Source: Flectonema sp. DT1601 (Eukaryota > Euglenozoa > Diplonemea > Diplonemida > Diplonemidae). Taken from it: DNA of 64,000 bases. Both the position numbers and the translations under genes were made by a program. Shown here one piece after another: positions 55,168 to 64,000 of the stretch (position 1 is its first letter; each line of letters begins with the position of its first letter). Location: assembly GCA_964019425.1 (NCBI GenBank), contig OZ025811.1, forward strand, positions 124,001 to 188,000. The letters run 5' to 3'. The notes under the pieces are model-generated. The model was not told the DNA's origin, made no database searches, and saw only the letters and a program-made list of their open reading frames with translations.

Positions 55168-55484
55168 TTATTCTGTCTTCTTCACACGTGGTTTTCCTTT
55201 TGGAAATTCAAATCCGAGAACTCCACCAAGTTTCTTTACTCTTTCCATTTCAGTTTGCTTAACTCCATATTTAAATAGCAGCTCGCAGTAGCTTCCAAGT
55301 TGCTTGTCGAGATACGAGTAGGTCTGACTTCCCAAAACAGTTTTGGGATTCGAACGAAGCTCTTCAAACCTGATTTATACATTACTCAATTTTTTTTTTT
55401 TTTTTACTTACCAAAAGAATATTAATTTAGAAATTATACATACCTCGCTTTGTATTTCAATGAAACAACAGTTCTTCTTAACAT
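55168..55484 (-). CDS. small basic protein, two exons, possibly mitochondrial
   Basis: Exon 1 is 55484-55444 and exon 2 is 55369-55168. The 74-bp intron has donor GTATGT and acceptor AAATCAG, and the product is 80 residues. The N-terminus MLRRTVVSLKYKARFEELRS is Arg/Lys-rich without acidic residues at first, as in mitochondrial targeting peptides. The rest is helical (YLDKQLGSYCELLFKYGVKQ) and ends with GFEFPKGKPRVKKTE. I do not recognise the family; small mitochondrial ribosome or respiratory-assembly proteins often look like this. The first exon is only 41 bases, so the gene is easy to miss. Confidence 0.72.
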
Positions 55485-55835
55485 TTTATTATAATATTCA
55501 AAGAGTCTGCGGGTTGTGTGAATTATGCTAATACTTAAGACACCAGCTTAGAACTTAAATAGAGAATAAGAAAACAACATATAAACCATAATTATAATCG
55601 TTTGAATAAAAATAATTTCAATTTTTTTTTTTTTTTTTTTTTTTTTTAGTTCCCTTTATTCTCCGCTATCACGTTAGTGATGCGGGATTTAGAAACGAAT
55701 TGAGATGATTTTTTTTTTTTTTTTTTAAAAGGATTTCTTTTATTTCGATGATTGTCTCGGTTCAGTTAAGTTGACTGGGTTGCTTAAGTGCCACACATAG
55801 TTTAGCTATTTCAGTGATAATCACAGCTGACTAAC
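55485..55835. other. spacer with T tracts
   Basis: No gene is seen in these 351 bases. T tracts lie at about 55,622-55,647 and 55,710-55,726. Confidence 0.55.
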
Positions 55836-56312
55836 TTAAAGTGTAGCCCCAGCAACATTCCGTACTGGTGGATACAGACAAGCGATCCCGCCAGTCGAAT
55901 CGTAGAATGCGTACGTTAGCTTTTTTCGATAGTAAGGAGGTTGTATTTTATGAGAAGGTACAAAGTCACACCCAGGACGCTTTTCATTTGCTACACGTCT
56001 CTGTTTATCAATTGGATTTTGTTTTCGACTGTGATTAGGAACCGGTTCAATACTTTTTGATGTCAGCTGCTGTTGTTGTTGTTGCATCAACTCAGCGATT
56101 CCCCACCCAATTGGATTCGGGAAAGTATCATTCTGTAACCCTCGAAGTCTGGCACTCCCACTTCGATTTCTCTTTTTTGGTGGACACGGCGTTTGCTTTC
56201 GCTGCTGTTTCCTCCACGATTTTTCATGAGCATATCTGAACATCGCTTCACTCTTAAACACTTCCTTCAGCAGGGCTTGTGCTGAGGAATTACCACCAGT
56301 GCTTTGAAGCAT
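55836..56312 (-). CDS. 158-residue basic protein, function unknown
   Basis: A single exon. The N-terminal 40 residues form a helix (ALLKEVFKSEAMFRYAHEKS) followed by a basic stretch (WRKQQRKQ, then PPKKRNRSGSAR). A short glutamine run (LMQQQQQQL) lies near residue 77. The C-terminus contains PGCDFVPSHKIQPPYYRKKL and YDSTGGIACLYPPVRN, which looks like a compact conserved motif, though I do not recognise it. There is no signal peptide or membrane segment. Small proteins of this type with Pro/Tyr-rich tails occur among axonemal inner-microtubule proteins, but that is only an analogy. CTATATTCAAG lies about 15 bases before the ATG. Confidence 0.65.
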   Translation of the reverse strand: MLQSTGGNSSAQALLKEVFKSEAMFRYAHEKSWRKQQRKQTPCPPKKRNRSGSARLRGLQNDTFPNPIGWGIAELMQQQQQQLTSKSIEPVPNHSRKQNPIDKQRRVANEKRPGCDFVPSHKIQPPYYRKKLTYAFYDSTGGIACLYPPVRNVAGATL

Positions 56313-56951
56313 ATTAACTTCAGACTTGAATATAGAAAATTAAATAACAATTTTTTTTTTATTTTTTTTTCGTATCACCGTACCACCACAGCTTGTCCCA
56401 CTGATATTGTAACCACTGTTCAGAAGAAGAAAAAATTCTATTAAAACAGCAATACAAGAATGGTTATATATATATTTTTTTTAAAAAAGGCAATAAAAAT
56501 ATAGATCTCCATGAGCAGATTGTTTTTAGTTTTTTTAAAATAAACAATTTTAACGTGGAAGTACCTAATGAGGGACCATATGAGTACTGGTGAAATCCCT
56601 GATTCTCTCTACTGGTAACATTCCGATTGACGAAAAATTCAAAAAAAAAAAAAAAAAAAACATATCTGCTCAACGAAGCTCGTTCGATATTCTAAAAAGA
56701 AAATAAATTATAGTTTAATAAAAAAGTTAAAAAGAAAAGAAAAAAAAAGAAAATAAATACTTAGAACGCCCAGCGTAGGGAGGGCGTCCGGGGAAAATGT
56801 GTTAATATTTGTACCAAAAAAATGGCACTCAATTATCTTTTTCGACATATGGCTACCACAGTCTACTGAAGAAAAAGTAAACATCCAACAAGTATGCTGC
56901 CATTATGAGTTTTAGAATCTTCTTCTTCCCTATGCCTGAATTAAGTATAAT

Positions 56952-57001
56952 TTAAGGCACTGTACAAGTGCCCTTAACGCCCTCCAAAATTGGAGAGCGT
57001 C
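56952..57001. other. two adjoining hairpins, possible structured RNA
   Basis: TTAAGGCACT pairs with AGTGCCCTTAA (one bulged C) around a short loop. Directly next to it, ACGCCCTCCA pairs with TGGAGAGCGT (one mismatch) around AAAT. A further 6-bp stem (ACGCCC / GGGCGT) lies at 56,766-56,787. No RNA family is recognised. Confidence 0.35.
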
Positions 57002-58480
57002 CTAAGCATTGAAAAGAAAAACTCTCCCAGAATGACAATAAAAAAAAAATTTCGGAACTCGCCTTCATATTGTAGACACGACATGCGACCTCACTTCAAG
57101 CTAAACCTTTGAAAGAGCCACAAACATATTATCACATTCCAACTTCAAAAGCAATCAGTCGGTCGGAAAATAAACTTGTTGCCGAGCATCGAATAATTCA
57201 TCAATTCCTAAAAAAAAAAAAAAAAAAGTGGAGATTTTTTATTGATGCCGCTGCAGTTGATTTTAATATGGATTTTTTTTTTTTTTTTCCCCATCTCGAA
57301 GACATGTTTTACGAGCGAAAGAGAATTGTGGCAGCGTAACGTTAACACCCTTACTTTATAGGCTTGTTTCCGGTTGCGCACAAACAAATTCCCAGCAATA
57401 CTCAGATCCCTTCGCAACCTCTTCAGTTGATAGTGATGCAAGAAGGAAAAACAAAAAAACTAATCGGACAAATAGCAATCTCAATTTAAAAAAAAAAGGG
57501 TGCAGAAATAGAGAGGAAGGACTATTGTCAACGGAGAAAAAAGTAAACAAAAAAAAAAAAAAAAAAAACCCCAGCCCAGCGGAATTCACCACTGTTAGGC
57601 TGGCTAGAAACCTGTTTTTTTTTTCTTTATATTCCTTTAGTGGGAAATTCCACAGGTACACAAAGGTTAGGAGAAACGCATACTACGCCTTTTGGACCCG
57701 GTATATATATCCTGACAAACCATTGTCTTTTTGATCAAACCGAACGAAAAGGAAAGTTTTTCGCTTTTCTTGCTATGTAGCAATCATGCTCAAGCCTTGC
57801 CATACTTTCGGAGTACCCCCCCCCCTTATAATCATTTATTTTTCTTTCTTACCCGCAGTAGCACTTACAGCAGCATAAAAACCCTCTTTGATTTAAAAAA
57901 GTAGCGTCGCAAAAGTTATAAGTCAGCCACATGAATTGGCTGTACAGCTTAACTCTAACAAATACTTTCGTATTGTCAGCAGTGGTTTAGAATACGAAAC
58001 AAATAGCTTCGAGTTTGCACTCCAATAGCTCATTGAAAGGATGCTACGCCGAAGTCGTAAGATTGTGGGGTACACAATTTTTTTTTTTTTTTTTTTTTTT
58101 TAAATTCATTGCAAACACTTAAATTGCGGTAAGTTGGAAGCACCGCAGTCACGAATGCAAGTAGTTGATCTCCACTACTTCACCAATCAGTGACCTACCA
58201 CAGGTCAAGACTGTCTGAAGAGCGATCTATTCGATTTGATTTCTCTTTTCTTTCGTCTTATTTAACTGTCATCACAATTAAATAAGTTACTTAGCAGCAG
58301 GATAGAGCTGATGCTAAGTATAAGAAAAAATAAAATTAAAAAAATATGAAGAAGAAAAAAAAGACCAGCAGCGACATAAGATGGCCAATACAGAGGCACG
58401 AGAATGTTTTTTTTTTTTTTTTTTTTTGTTTGTTTGTGTTGCCTTTTTTTTTTGCGCGTTTCGAACATCCTAGTTCCCAG

Positions 58481-58510
58481 GCGTGAAATAATGTTTGCAT
58501 TATTTCACGC
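58481..58510. repeat. 13-bp perfect hairpin
   Basis: GCGTGAAATAATG and CATTATTTCACGC are exact complements with the four-base loop TTTG. A 36-base T tract begins 12 bases further on, on the plus strand. Confidence 0.93.
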
Positions 58511-58518
58511 TCGCAACG

Positions 58519-58521
<3 letters not shown>

Positions 58522-58557
<36 letters not shown>
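58522..58557. repeat. T36 homopolymer
   Basis: An uninterrupted run of about 36 T, the longest homopolymer I noticed in the window. Confidence 0.93.
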
Positions 58558-58558
<1 letters not shown>

Positions 58559-58928
58559 AGGAATTTCTGATGAGATTGTCCTTTCATTTTTTGAATGGTG
58601 ATTCAATTCTCACGAGCGAAAGAGTGAGGTAAATACACATTCGGTAAAAACCCACCCACGCATGAAAGTAGGCTATCTGATTTTCATTAAATTATTATTA
58701 AAAGTCAGTACTGATCTCTTCTCCCATACAGGAATGTAATAATAATACCACCAGTGACCTACATCTCTCGTTACGTTTTTTTTTTTTTTTGCACAATAAC
58801 GAAGGAGCAGTTCAAGTAATCCTTCATCCTGCGACACTGAAGTCTGATAACGATTTCTTCTTTCTCATTCTCCTTTTTTTTTTTTTTTTGTTTTTTTTGT
58901 TGTTAATAGGCAGAGACCTAGTTATGTA

Positions 58929-58962
58929 GTGTGTGTGTGTTGTGTTGTGTTGTGTTGTGTGT
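58929..58962. repeat. TG-rich microsatellite
   Basis: A short (TG)n run passes into several TGTGT/TGTGTT units on the plus strand. It lies between T tracts in a spacer. Confidence 0.8.
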
Positions 58963-59477
58963 GCGTTTTTTCTTTTTTTTTTAAATAGGGTGTGTTGTAA
59001 CTTGTAATATAATATAAATTTTTTTTAATTTTTTTATTTTTTTTTTGTCAGGAAGAAACCACATAGTACAGTTCTTTTACTTTTCTTTGTTAGTCTTTAA
59101 AAGTGTAAGCCGAGTACAAGTTGCCTCCTGACTTTTTTTTGTCTTCCACAAAGAGAGAGGGAGGGGGAAGAGGGTTGGAAAAAGCTGCTAAACCGTAAAA
59201 TATTAAGAAACATTAAAATAAGCAACTCCCCGTAAAACAGAAGGGAGACGGAAATAGTAAAAAGAAAAAAAAAAAAAAAAAAATTCGCTACGGTCGATAA
59301 GATTTGACAAATTTGTCCCTGAAAATATTTCAGTTTTTATTTTTTTTTTTTTAGCTCTCGCTGATCGAAGAACTACAGCACCTTGGCTACCAAATTTGCT
59401 CAAAAAAAAAACAAAAAAAAAGATGAATCGGGAAAGAAGAATGTACCAACCTGAGACTGCAAACAAAAGTTGCAGGT

Positions 59478-62400
59478 TTAAGGTGACTTTGTATTCATTG
59501 CTGCTCTTTGCCGAGCAGCAACAACTTGTGACCAGACCGTGCGATTGTCAGAATCTTTTAAAAATAATTTACAATCATCACGCTGAAGGAGAGCATCAAT
59601 AACGAAGCAACGATTATTAATTGCAGAAACGTGAAGGGGAGTACGCAATAATCCATCCTGAACGTTAACGTCAATCTCTGGAACAAGTAATAATGCTTTA
59701 AGGACCTTCTTACCTATAACATAATGAAGGGGAGACCTTCCTGCACTACAAACAGCGTTCACTGAAGCTCCAGCAGTTATAAGTTTCTCAGTAACGGTTA
59801 AATTATCGAATTTTGATGTAATGTGTAACGGAGTTCTTCCATCAGAATCACAAACGTTTAAATCAACACCCGGCATTAACAAGACTTCATCTAATAATTC
59901 AATTCTGATTTTTGGTTCTCGTGCTATCTCATGAAGGAGAGAGTTTCCATCTTTATTCTTTTTGTTTATATCAAAGTGTGAAGTCATTCTGATTGTGTTG
60001 TCTGTCGGAAGGTATTCAGAATCCTCACTACTCGTACTATCGAAGGCTATTAGTTTTGGTAGTGGTGGTAATTTCGGTTTTGCCATTTCTGCCAAATACT
60101 CTCTCAGAGTAGTCAACAGCACAAGATCTCCGCAGCAAATTTCCAACACCGAGTTACCAGTCGCATTCACTGCCGTGAGATCAGCACCCGCCCACAGTAA
60201 TATTTTGAAAACTTTAACATGTCGGAGTTCTGCCGCAGTCACCAACAGTGTGGTTCCATTTCTACCAACGGGTAAATTCAGTGATATGTGAGTTTGTTGA
60301 TGTGATGCCAACAAAGAACAAACCGCATCAGTATTCCTAACATTTAATTCAAATAATTTCGGTTCTTTATAAAGCAAAAGCAAAGAACACAACTCAGGTA
60401 AGTTATTTTTAACAGCGATACTCAATGGAGTATTTCCACCAACAGAAACAACATTTACATCTGCGTCACTTATAAGCAACTGATGAGCATAGTGATAACC
60501 TTGTTTATACATTGCTGCATGTAAAGCTGTTAAGCCAGACATGTTCGTTTTATTTATATCTGCTGCACTGCAGTGAGATAGTACTACTTCAACTAATTGG
60601 CTCTGAAGGAATTCAGGAGCTTTATTGTATTCTTGTGAAACAGCAAACATCAGCGGAGTAGATCCCAGAGAGTTGACAGCTGACATTGGAGCTCCCTCTT
60701 GTAATAGAAATCGAGTGATGTCGTGATAACCTACTCTGCATGCATAAAGTAGCAATCGTCCACTTCTAGGGTCAGTTGAAAGGTCACAATTAGTATTCTT
60801 AGCGACCGATTCAAACATTTGGTACCTTATCCTTGAGAAAGGTTTACCCAGTTTTAGTATCGATGACAGGGGCCAGTTTCCTAAGTGATTACTAATAACT
60901 GAAACTGAGTCGTACTTTAGTAGCGCTGTTACAGCTATGATGTTACCGACGCCACATGCAAGTTGTAGTGGTGTTGAACCTTGTTTATTGATAGAATTTA
61001 AATCTGTGAGTGATCCAAAATGCTTCAAGTATACTTCCATTACATCGGATTTTCTATAAGCAAAACTGTGAATAGGAAGATTCCAACAATTATTATTATT
61101 GTTCTTTATGAGAGGACTGAGCCTCTCAATTCCGAATATCGAAATAAACTTTAGCAACATATTACCGAGGTGGATCATGTGGAAAAATGTCAGATTAGTC
61201 CCCGGATAAACTGGGACATGTGTTGGTGATACCAATGTATTCGGAAGTCGTTTCTCCATATAAATATCAAGTAAATCTGTTGTTCCCTGCTCTAGTTCCA
61301 TTGGAGCCATTATAAGTGGTCCTGACACACCTGATCGATAGAAAATAACTTCAGCAGCTGGACAAATACACTTTAGAGTTCCAGCTCCAGGTAGTACGAA
61401 AACTCTGTCATCACCTGGAATCTTAAGGAAGTCTCTGTGTGATAACTGAACTGACTTATCCATTCCGTGTAAGCAGATTTTTGTTGTTGTCTGACATAGA
61501 AATTGAAGCGCCAGTTCCTTGTTAAACAACTGTTCAGTTTGTTGATTTGTATTAGAGGGTGATGACGTGTAGCCGAATTGTCCTCCGAACGTGAGACCAA
61601 CTTTTCTATTTAAGTAATCCCAAACTTCAACAGGGATATCTTTATTTTGTGAAGTAGTAGTAATCGCTGATTCGACAATCAATTCTATCATCTTACGTGT
61701 TGAGCACTTACAGACGCATTCCAAAGCACTGAACTTACCGAACCCAGAAAATACGTCGATCCCTTTACAGTCCAACAGCAGCTTTAGTTCATTAAAGCAG
61801 CAGCCATTGATGGCAGCATTTAATGGTGTTTCTTCCTCTGGGTTAATATCTGAATGATAGCCTCTGTTTACGTCAATTTTGAGCGCGTCGTTATTCATAA
61901 GAATATAACCAAGAAGGTTATATAATTTCTTTGTTACACAAATATATAACACATCGCTCATTTTGGAGTCGTTTAACTTGATTTGAAACTTATCATTTCG
62001 AACTTTTTCAAGAACCTTTGAAATGATTAATCTCGTGATAGCTGTGTGTCCGTTTGAGCATGATAATAATATACCCTCAGAAAAGATACCCTCAGATAAC
62101 GCTTCTTCAAAAGTTTCAGTTTTCCTACAGATATGTTTGAAAAAGATGGCACATCTTTCACTGTCGTTTACTCCGCAAATATGAATCATTAAGCATCGGT
62201 AACTTATTAAGGCATTCGGTCTGTTCAATAGGTATTCAAAAAGATCGTTTTCTCTTGAGCTAATTATCAGCTGGTTAATACAATTGCTGGCGTAACGTGG
62301 AACAGGGAACTTCAATAACATTTTAATTAAGTTAATGTCACCCATTCTAACTGCAGTTTGAATGGGTTGAAACTCATTTTGTGGAAGCCAAACTGTTTCA

Positions 62401-62921
62401 CTGCTGCTTATGAAATTTATGACGTCCGTTCTGTGATTGACAATGGCGTAGTACAAGGGACTCTTAGTTTTATATCTGACATTTGTATTTTTGTATACCA
62501 ATCTCATAATTTTCATATTGCCTGCTGCAGCTGCCATGTCTTCTAAGGCAACTCCGTTAAAAGTTTTCGCGTAATCAACACCAACAGAAATGTGATCGAG
62601 AGCTATATCTGTTTCGTTGCGTCGAACGGCAAGAAAAAGGGTTCTGACAGAGGCGGGTTCTCCCTGGTATTTTCTTATTCTGGATTGAGCTCTTACCTTT
62701 TCAGTTTCAACCAATTGGACTTCCGACGAAAAAAATAATTCGGTGTTCCTAATCAACTGGTCTTCATCTACTACTTCACCTCTACATAGGATGTCAAAAC
62801 TTTCCGGATCAAAATTCCAATTCTGTTTTGCTGCTTCCCTCACATCGCTAACACGGGTATTGGCATCGTATGTCAGAATGAATTTCTGATCACCATAATA
62901 AACTGAGAGTTCAAGCTCCAT
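59478..62921 (-). CDS. ubiquitin-like plus ankyrin-repeat protein (member 3)
   Basis: A 1,147-residue single-exon protein. Residues 1-75 look like a ubiquitin fold (MELELSVYYGDQKFILTYDA, a helix with VSDVREAAKQNWNFDPESFD, ILCRGEVVDEDQLI, and the strand SSEVQLVETEK). A linker (RIRKYQGEPASVRTLFLAVR) leads to about 20 ankyrin units. Early ones are degenerate; later ones are clear, such as GSTPLMFAVS, GLTALHAAMYKQG, GNTPLSIAVKN, GRTPLHITSKFDN, GRSPLHYVIG and LRTPLHVSAINNR. A non-repeat region near 470-590 contains DDRVFVLPGAGTLKCICPAA. The frame reaches 1 kb of spacer on its 5' side. TATTGTTCAAACAG lies about 10 bases before the ATG. Ankyrin arrays bind proteins; the partner is unknown. Confidence 0.9.
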   Translation of the reverse strand: MELELSVYYGDQKFILTYDANTRVSDVREAAKQNWNFDPESFDILCRGEVVDEDQLIRNTELFFSSEVQLVETEKVRAQSRIRKYQGEPASVRTLFLAVRRNETDIALDHISVGVDYAKTFNGVALEDMAAAAGNMKIMRLVYKNTNVRYKTKSPLYYAIVNHRTDVINFISSSETVWLPQNEFQPIQTAVRMGDINLIKMLLKFPVPRYASNCINQLIISSRENDLFEYLLNRPNALISYRCLMIHICGVNDSERCAIFFKHICRKTETFEEALSEGIFSEGILLSCSNGHTAITRLIISKVLEKVRNDKFQIKLNDSKMSDVLYICVTKKLYNLLGYILMNNDALKIDVNRGYHSDINPEEETPLNAAINGCCFNELKLLLDCKGIDVFSGFGKFSALECVCKCSTRKMIELIVESAITTTSQNKDIPVEVWDYLNRKVGLTFGGQFGYTSSPSNTNQQTEQLFNKELALQFLCQTTTKICLHGMDKSVQLSHRDFLKIPGDDRVFVLPGAGTLKCICPAAEVIFYRSGVSGPLIMAPMELEQGTTDLLDIYMEKRLPNTLVSPTHVPVYPGTNLTFFHMIHLGNMLLKFISIFGIERLSPLIKNNNNNCWNLPIHSFAYRKSDVMEVYLKHFGSLTDLNSINKQGSTPLQLACGVGNIIAVTALLKYDSVSVISNHLGNWPLSSILKLGKPFSRIRYQMFESVAKNTNCDLSTDPRSGRLLLYACRVGYHDITRFLLQEGAPMSAVNSLGSTPLMFAVSQEYNKAPEFLQSQLVEVVLSHCSAADINKTNMSGLTALHAAMYKQGYHYAHQLLISDADVNVVSVGGNTPLSIAVKNNLPELCSLLLLYKEPKLFELNVRNTDAVCSLLASHQQTHISLNLPVGRNGTTLLVTAAELRHVKVFKILLWAGADLTAVNATGNSVLEICCGDLVLLTTLREYLAEMAKPKLPPLPKLIAFDSTSSEDSEYLPTDNTIRMTSHFDINKKNKDGNSLLHEIAREPKIRIELLDEVLLMPGVDLNVCDSDGRTPLHITSKFDNLTVTEKLITAGASVNAVCSAGRSPLHYVIGKKVLKALLLVPEIDVNVQDGLLRTPLHVSAINNRCFVIDALLQRDDCKLFLKDSDNRTVWSQVVAARQRAAMNTKSP

Positions 62922-64000
62922 GCGGATTGCTGTTTGAACAATAAAAATAACACATAAAAAATAGTTACTCTAATTTTATAGTTAATTAGGACACATCTTC
63001 TCTGTTATTAAGAAAATATATAAAAATATAACAAACCAACGACACAGACATTTCAACAATTAGAACCTTTTATGTATTACGGAGAAAACAGTACGGCTGG
63101 GAAGGAACACACTAAGCACTGAGAATGCTATATTTCGCAAAGGGTATCTTTCTGCTGTTCTTATTCCTTCGATGCTACGTACAAATTGATAATTTGCTAC
63201 AAAAAAAAAGCAGCTATCTACGCACAGTAAAAGCAGACAGGACGTACTCCGAAGAGAAAAAGTACTTTTTTAGATTGTATGAAAGACGACGAGAAGACAA
63301 TTGTACCGACTGGTCATTTAAATCAAACGAGAAGACACGTAACCTCCCCATGACGTGTCGACAAACTACAACTACGAAGCCGTCTATTCGAAGGTGACGA
63401 GATACTAAAAAGAGTCCCAATCGCCATCTTACGTGGCGTTCCAATTCATAAAACTGAAAGGCCTATCTCATTCTCCGATACAAGAACAAGAAATCAAGGC
63501 ATTGTCACCTTCCTGTCGAATGACTATAAAATTGATTGAAAAAAAGGAAAGAAAGAACAGAAGATAAAAAGTACAACTATATCACCAATTGTTTGTGGAA
63601 CTGAACCATTGAAAAACCTGAACCGAAATGACATCCTTGTTTCTGTGTTGTGTTTCTCATCTTCCTTAACAACTGAAAGAAACGTTTTATTCGTTCTTCC
63701 TTTTTGTGGCTAACAAGCAGTTGCATCTGCTTACCAACATCGGTTCCTTTTTGATCAAAAAAAAAGAAAAAATTATATCAGTTTTCGTTCTCTAAGGGTA
63801 TCGCACTTGCCGTAATGGCGGTTTCAACGTATTTGGCAGCGTGAGTCAACAGAAATCTTTGTTGCTTGTATGTAGACTAACTAGGCTGCCATACACTTGT
63901 TTTTTATGATTTTTTATTTTCCCAAAGTAACTGCGACAGGCAGAAACAGTTGTTTTTTTTTTTCCTTCTTTAAAAAAGAAATAATATCTTACAAATTGAT
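62922..64000. other. 5' flank without recognised gene
   Basis: The last 1.1 kb has no convincing coding sequence. Frames of 76-90 residues on both strands at 63,125-63,444 overlap each other and show no domain. The next gene of the array may lie beyond the window. Confidence 0.5.

Larger units (their letters stand above)
56313..59477. other. 3.2-kb gene-poor spacer
   Basis: No convincing gene. It holds a cluster of small hairpins (56,766-57,001), a 13-bp perfect hairpin at 58,481, the longest homopolymer of the window (T36 at 58,522), a TG-rich microsatellite near 58,929-58,962 and several further A/T tracts. Open frames are poly-Phe or poly-Lys artefacts. Confidence 0.6.

Overview
The window comes from a eukaryotic nuclear genome, most likely that of an AT-rich protist. 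I recognise 24 protein genes, and every one lies on the minus strand, so the whole 64 kb reads as a single directional gene array. Eleven short spliceosomal introns can be placed in seven genes. Ten are 63-76 bp and one is about 110 bp; donors are mostly GTATGT. Upstream of almost every start codon, usually within 2-30 bases, there is a YAG that looks like a splice acceptor preceded by T-rich sequence. One-strand gene order plus an acceptor before each ATG resembles genomes that transcribe polycistronically and add a spliced leader in trans, as euglenozoans do. This is an inference: no spliced-leader gene was found and the species cannot be named.

Layout from left to right, with transcription running right to left. 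1-12,080: a PB1-domain protein cut by the window edge, a GRASP-type Golgi stacking protein, a ubiquitin-like/ankyrin protein, a four-exon Ser/Pro-rich protein and a three-exon protein with EF-hand-like stretches. 12,081-24,329: about 12 kb without a convincing gene, full of long A and T tracts. 24,330-42,623: a dense block with a CCCH zinc-finger protein, an AAAP amino-acid transporter, a leucine-rich-repeat protein, a sirtuin, an SCP2 sterol carrier, a LON-domain protein, a SPRY-like protein, a GAF protein, a protein with a TFIIS-like central domain, a second ankyrin protein, a 97-residue protein and ribosomal protein eL42. 43,329-44,258: a GST-fold protein, followed by 3.5 kb without genes. 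47,731-56,312: a very large RhoGEF/FYVE protein, ribosomal protein eL28, a PPP-family phosphatase and two small unknown proteins. 56,313-59,477 is gene-poor. 59,478-62,921 holds a third ankyrin protein, and the last 1 kb has no recognised gene.

The genes do not form an obvious single pathway; they are a mix of housekeeping functions (ribosome, Golgi, NAD-dependent deacylation, lipid carrier, amino-acid uptake) and regulatory scaffolds. Two things stand out. First, four loci (3,958; 26,943; 38,614; 59,478) share one design: an N-terminal ubiquitin-like module followed by ankyrin or BspA-like leucine-rich repeats. The leucine-rich member carries exact 150-bp duplications that show recent repeat growth. 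Second, the RhoGEF has three canonical EF-hand loops placed inside its DH (exchange) domain, which suggests direct calcium control of a Rho-type GTPase at PI3P-bearing membranes. Several perfect short hairpins in the spacers are unexplained.
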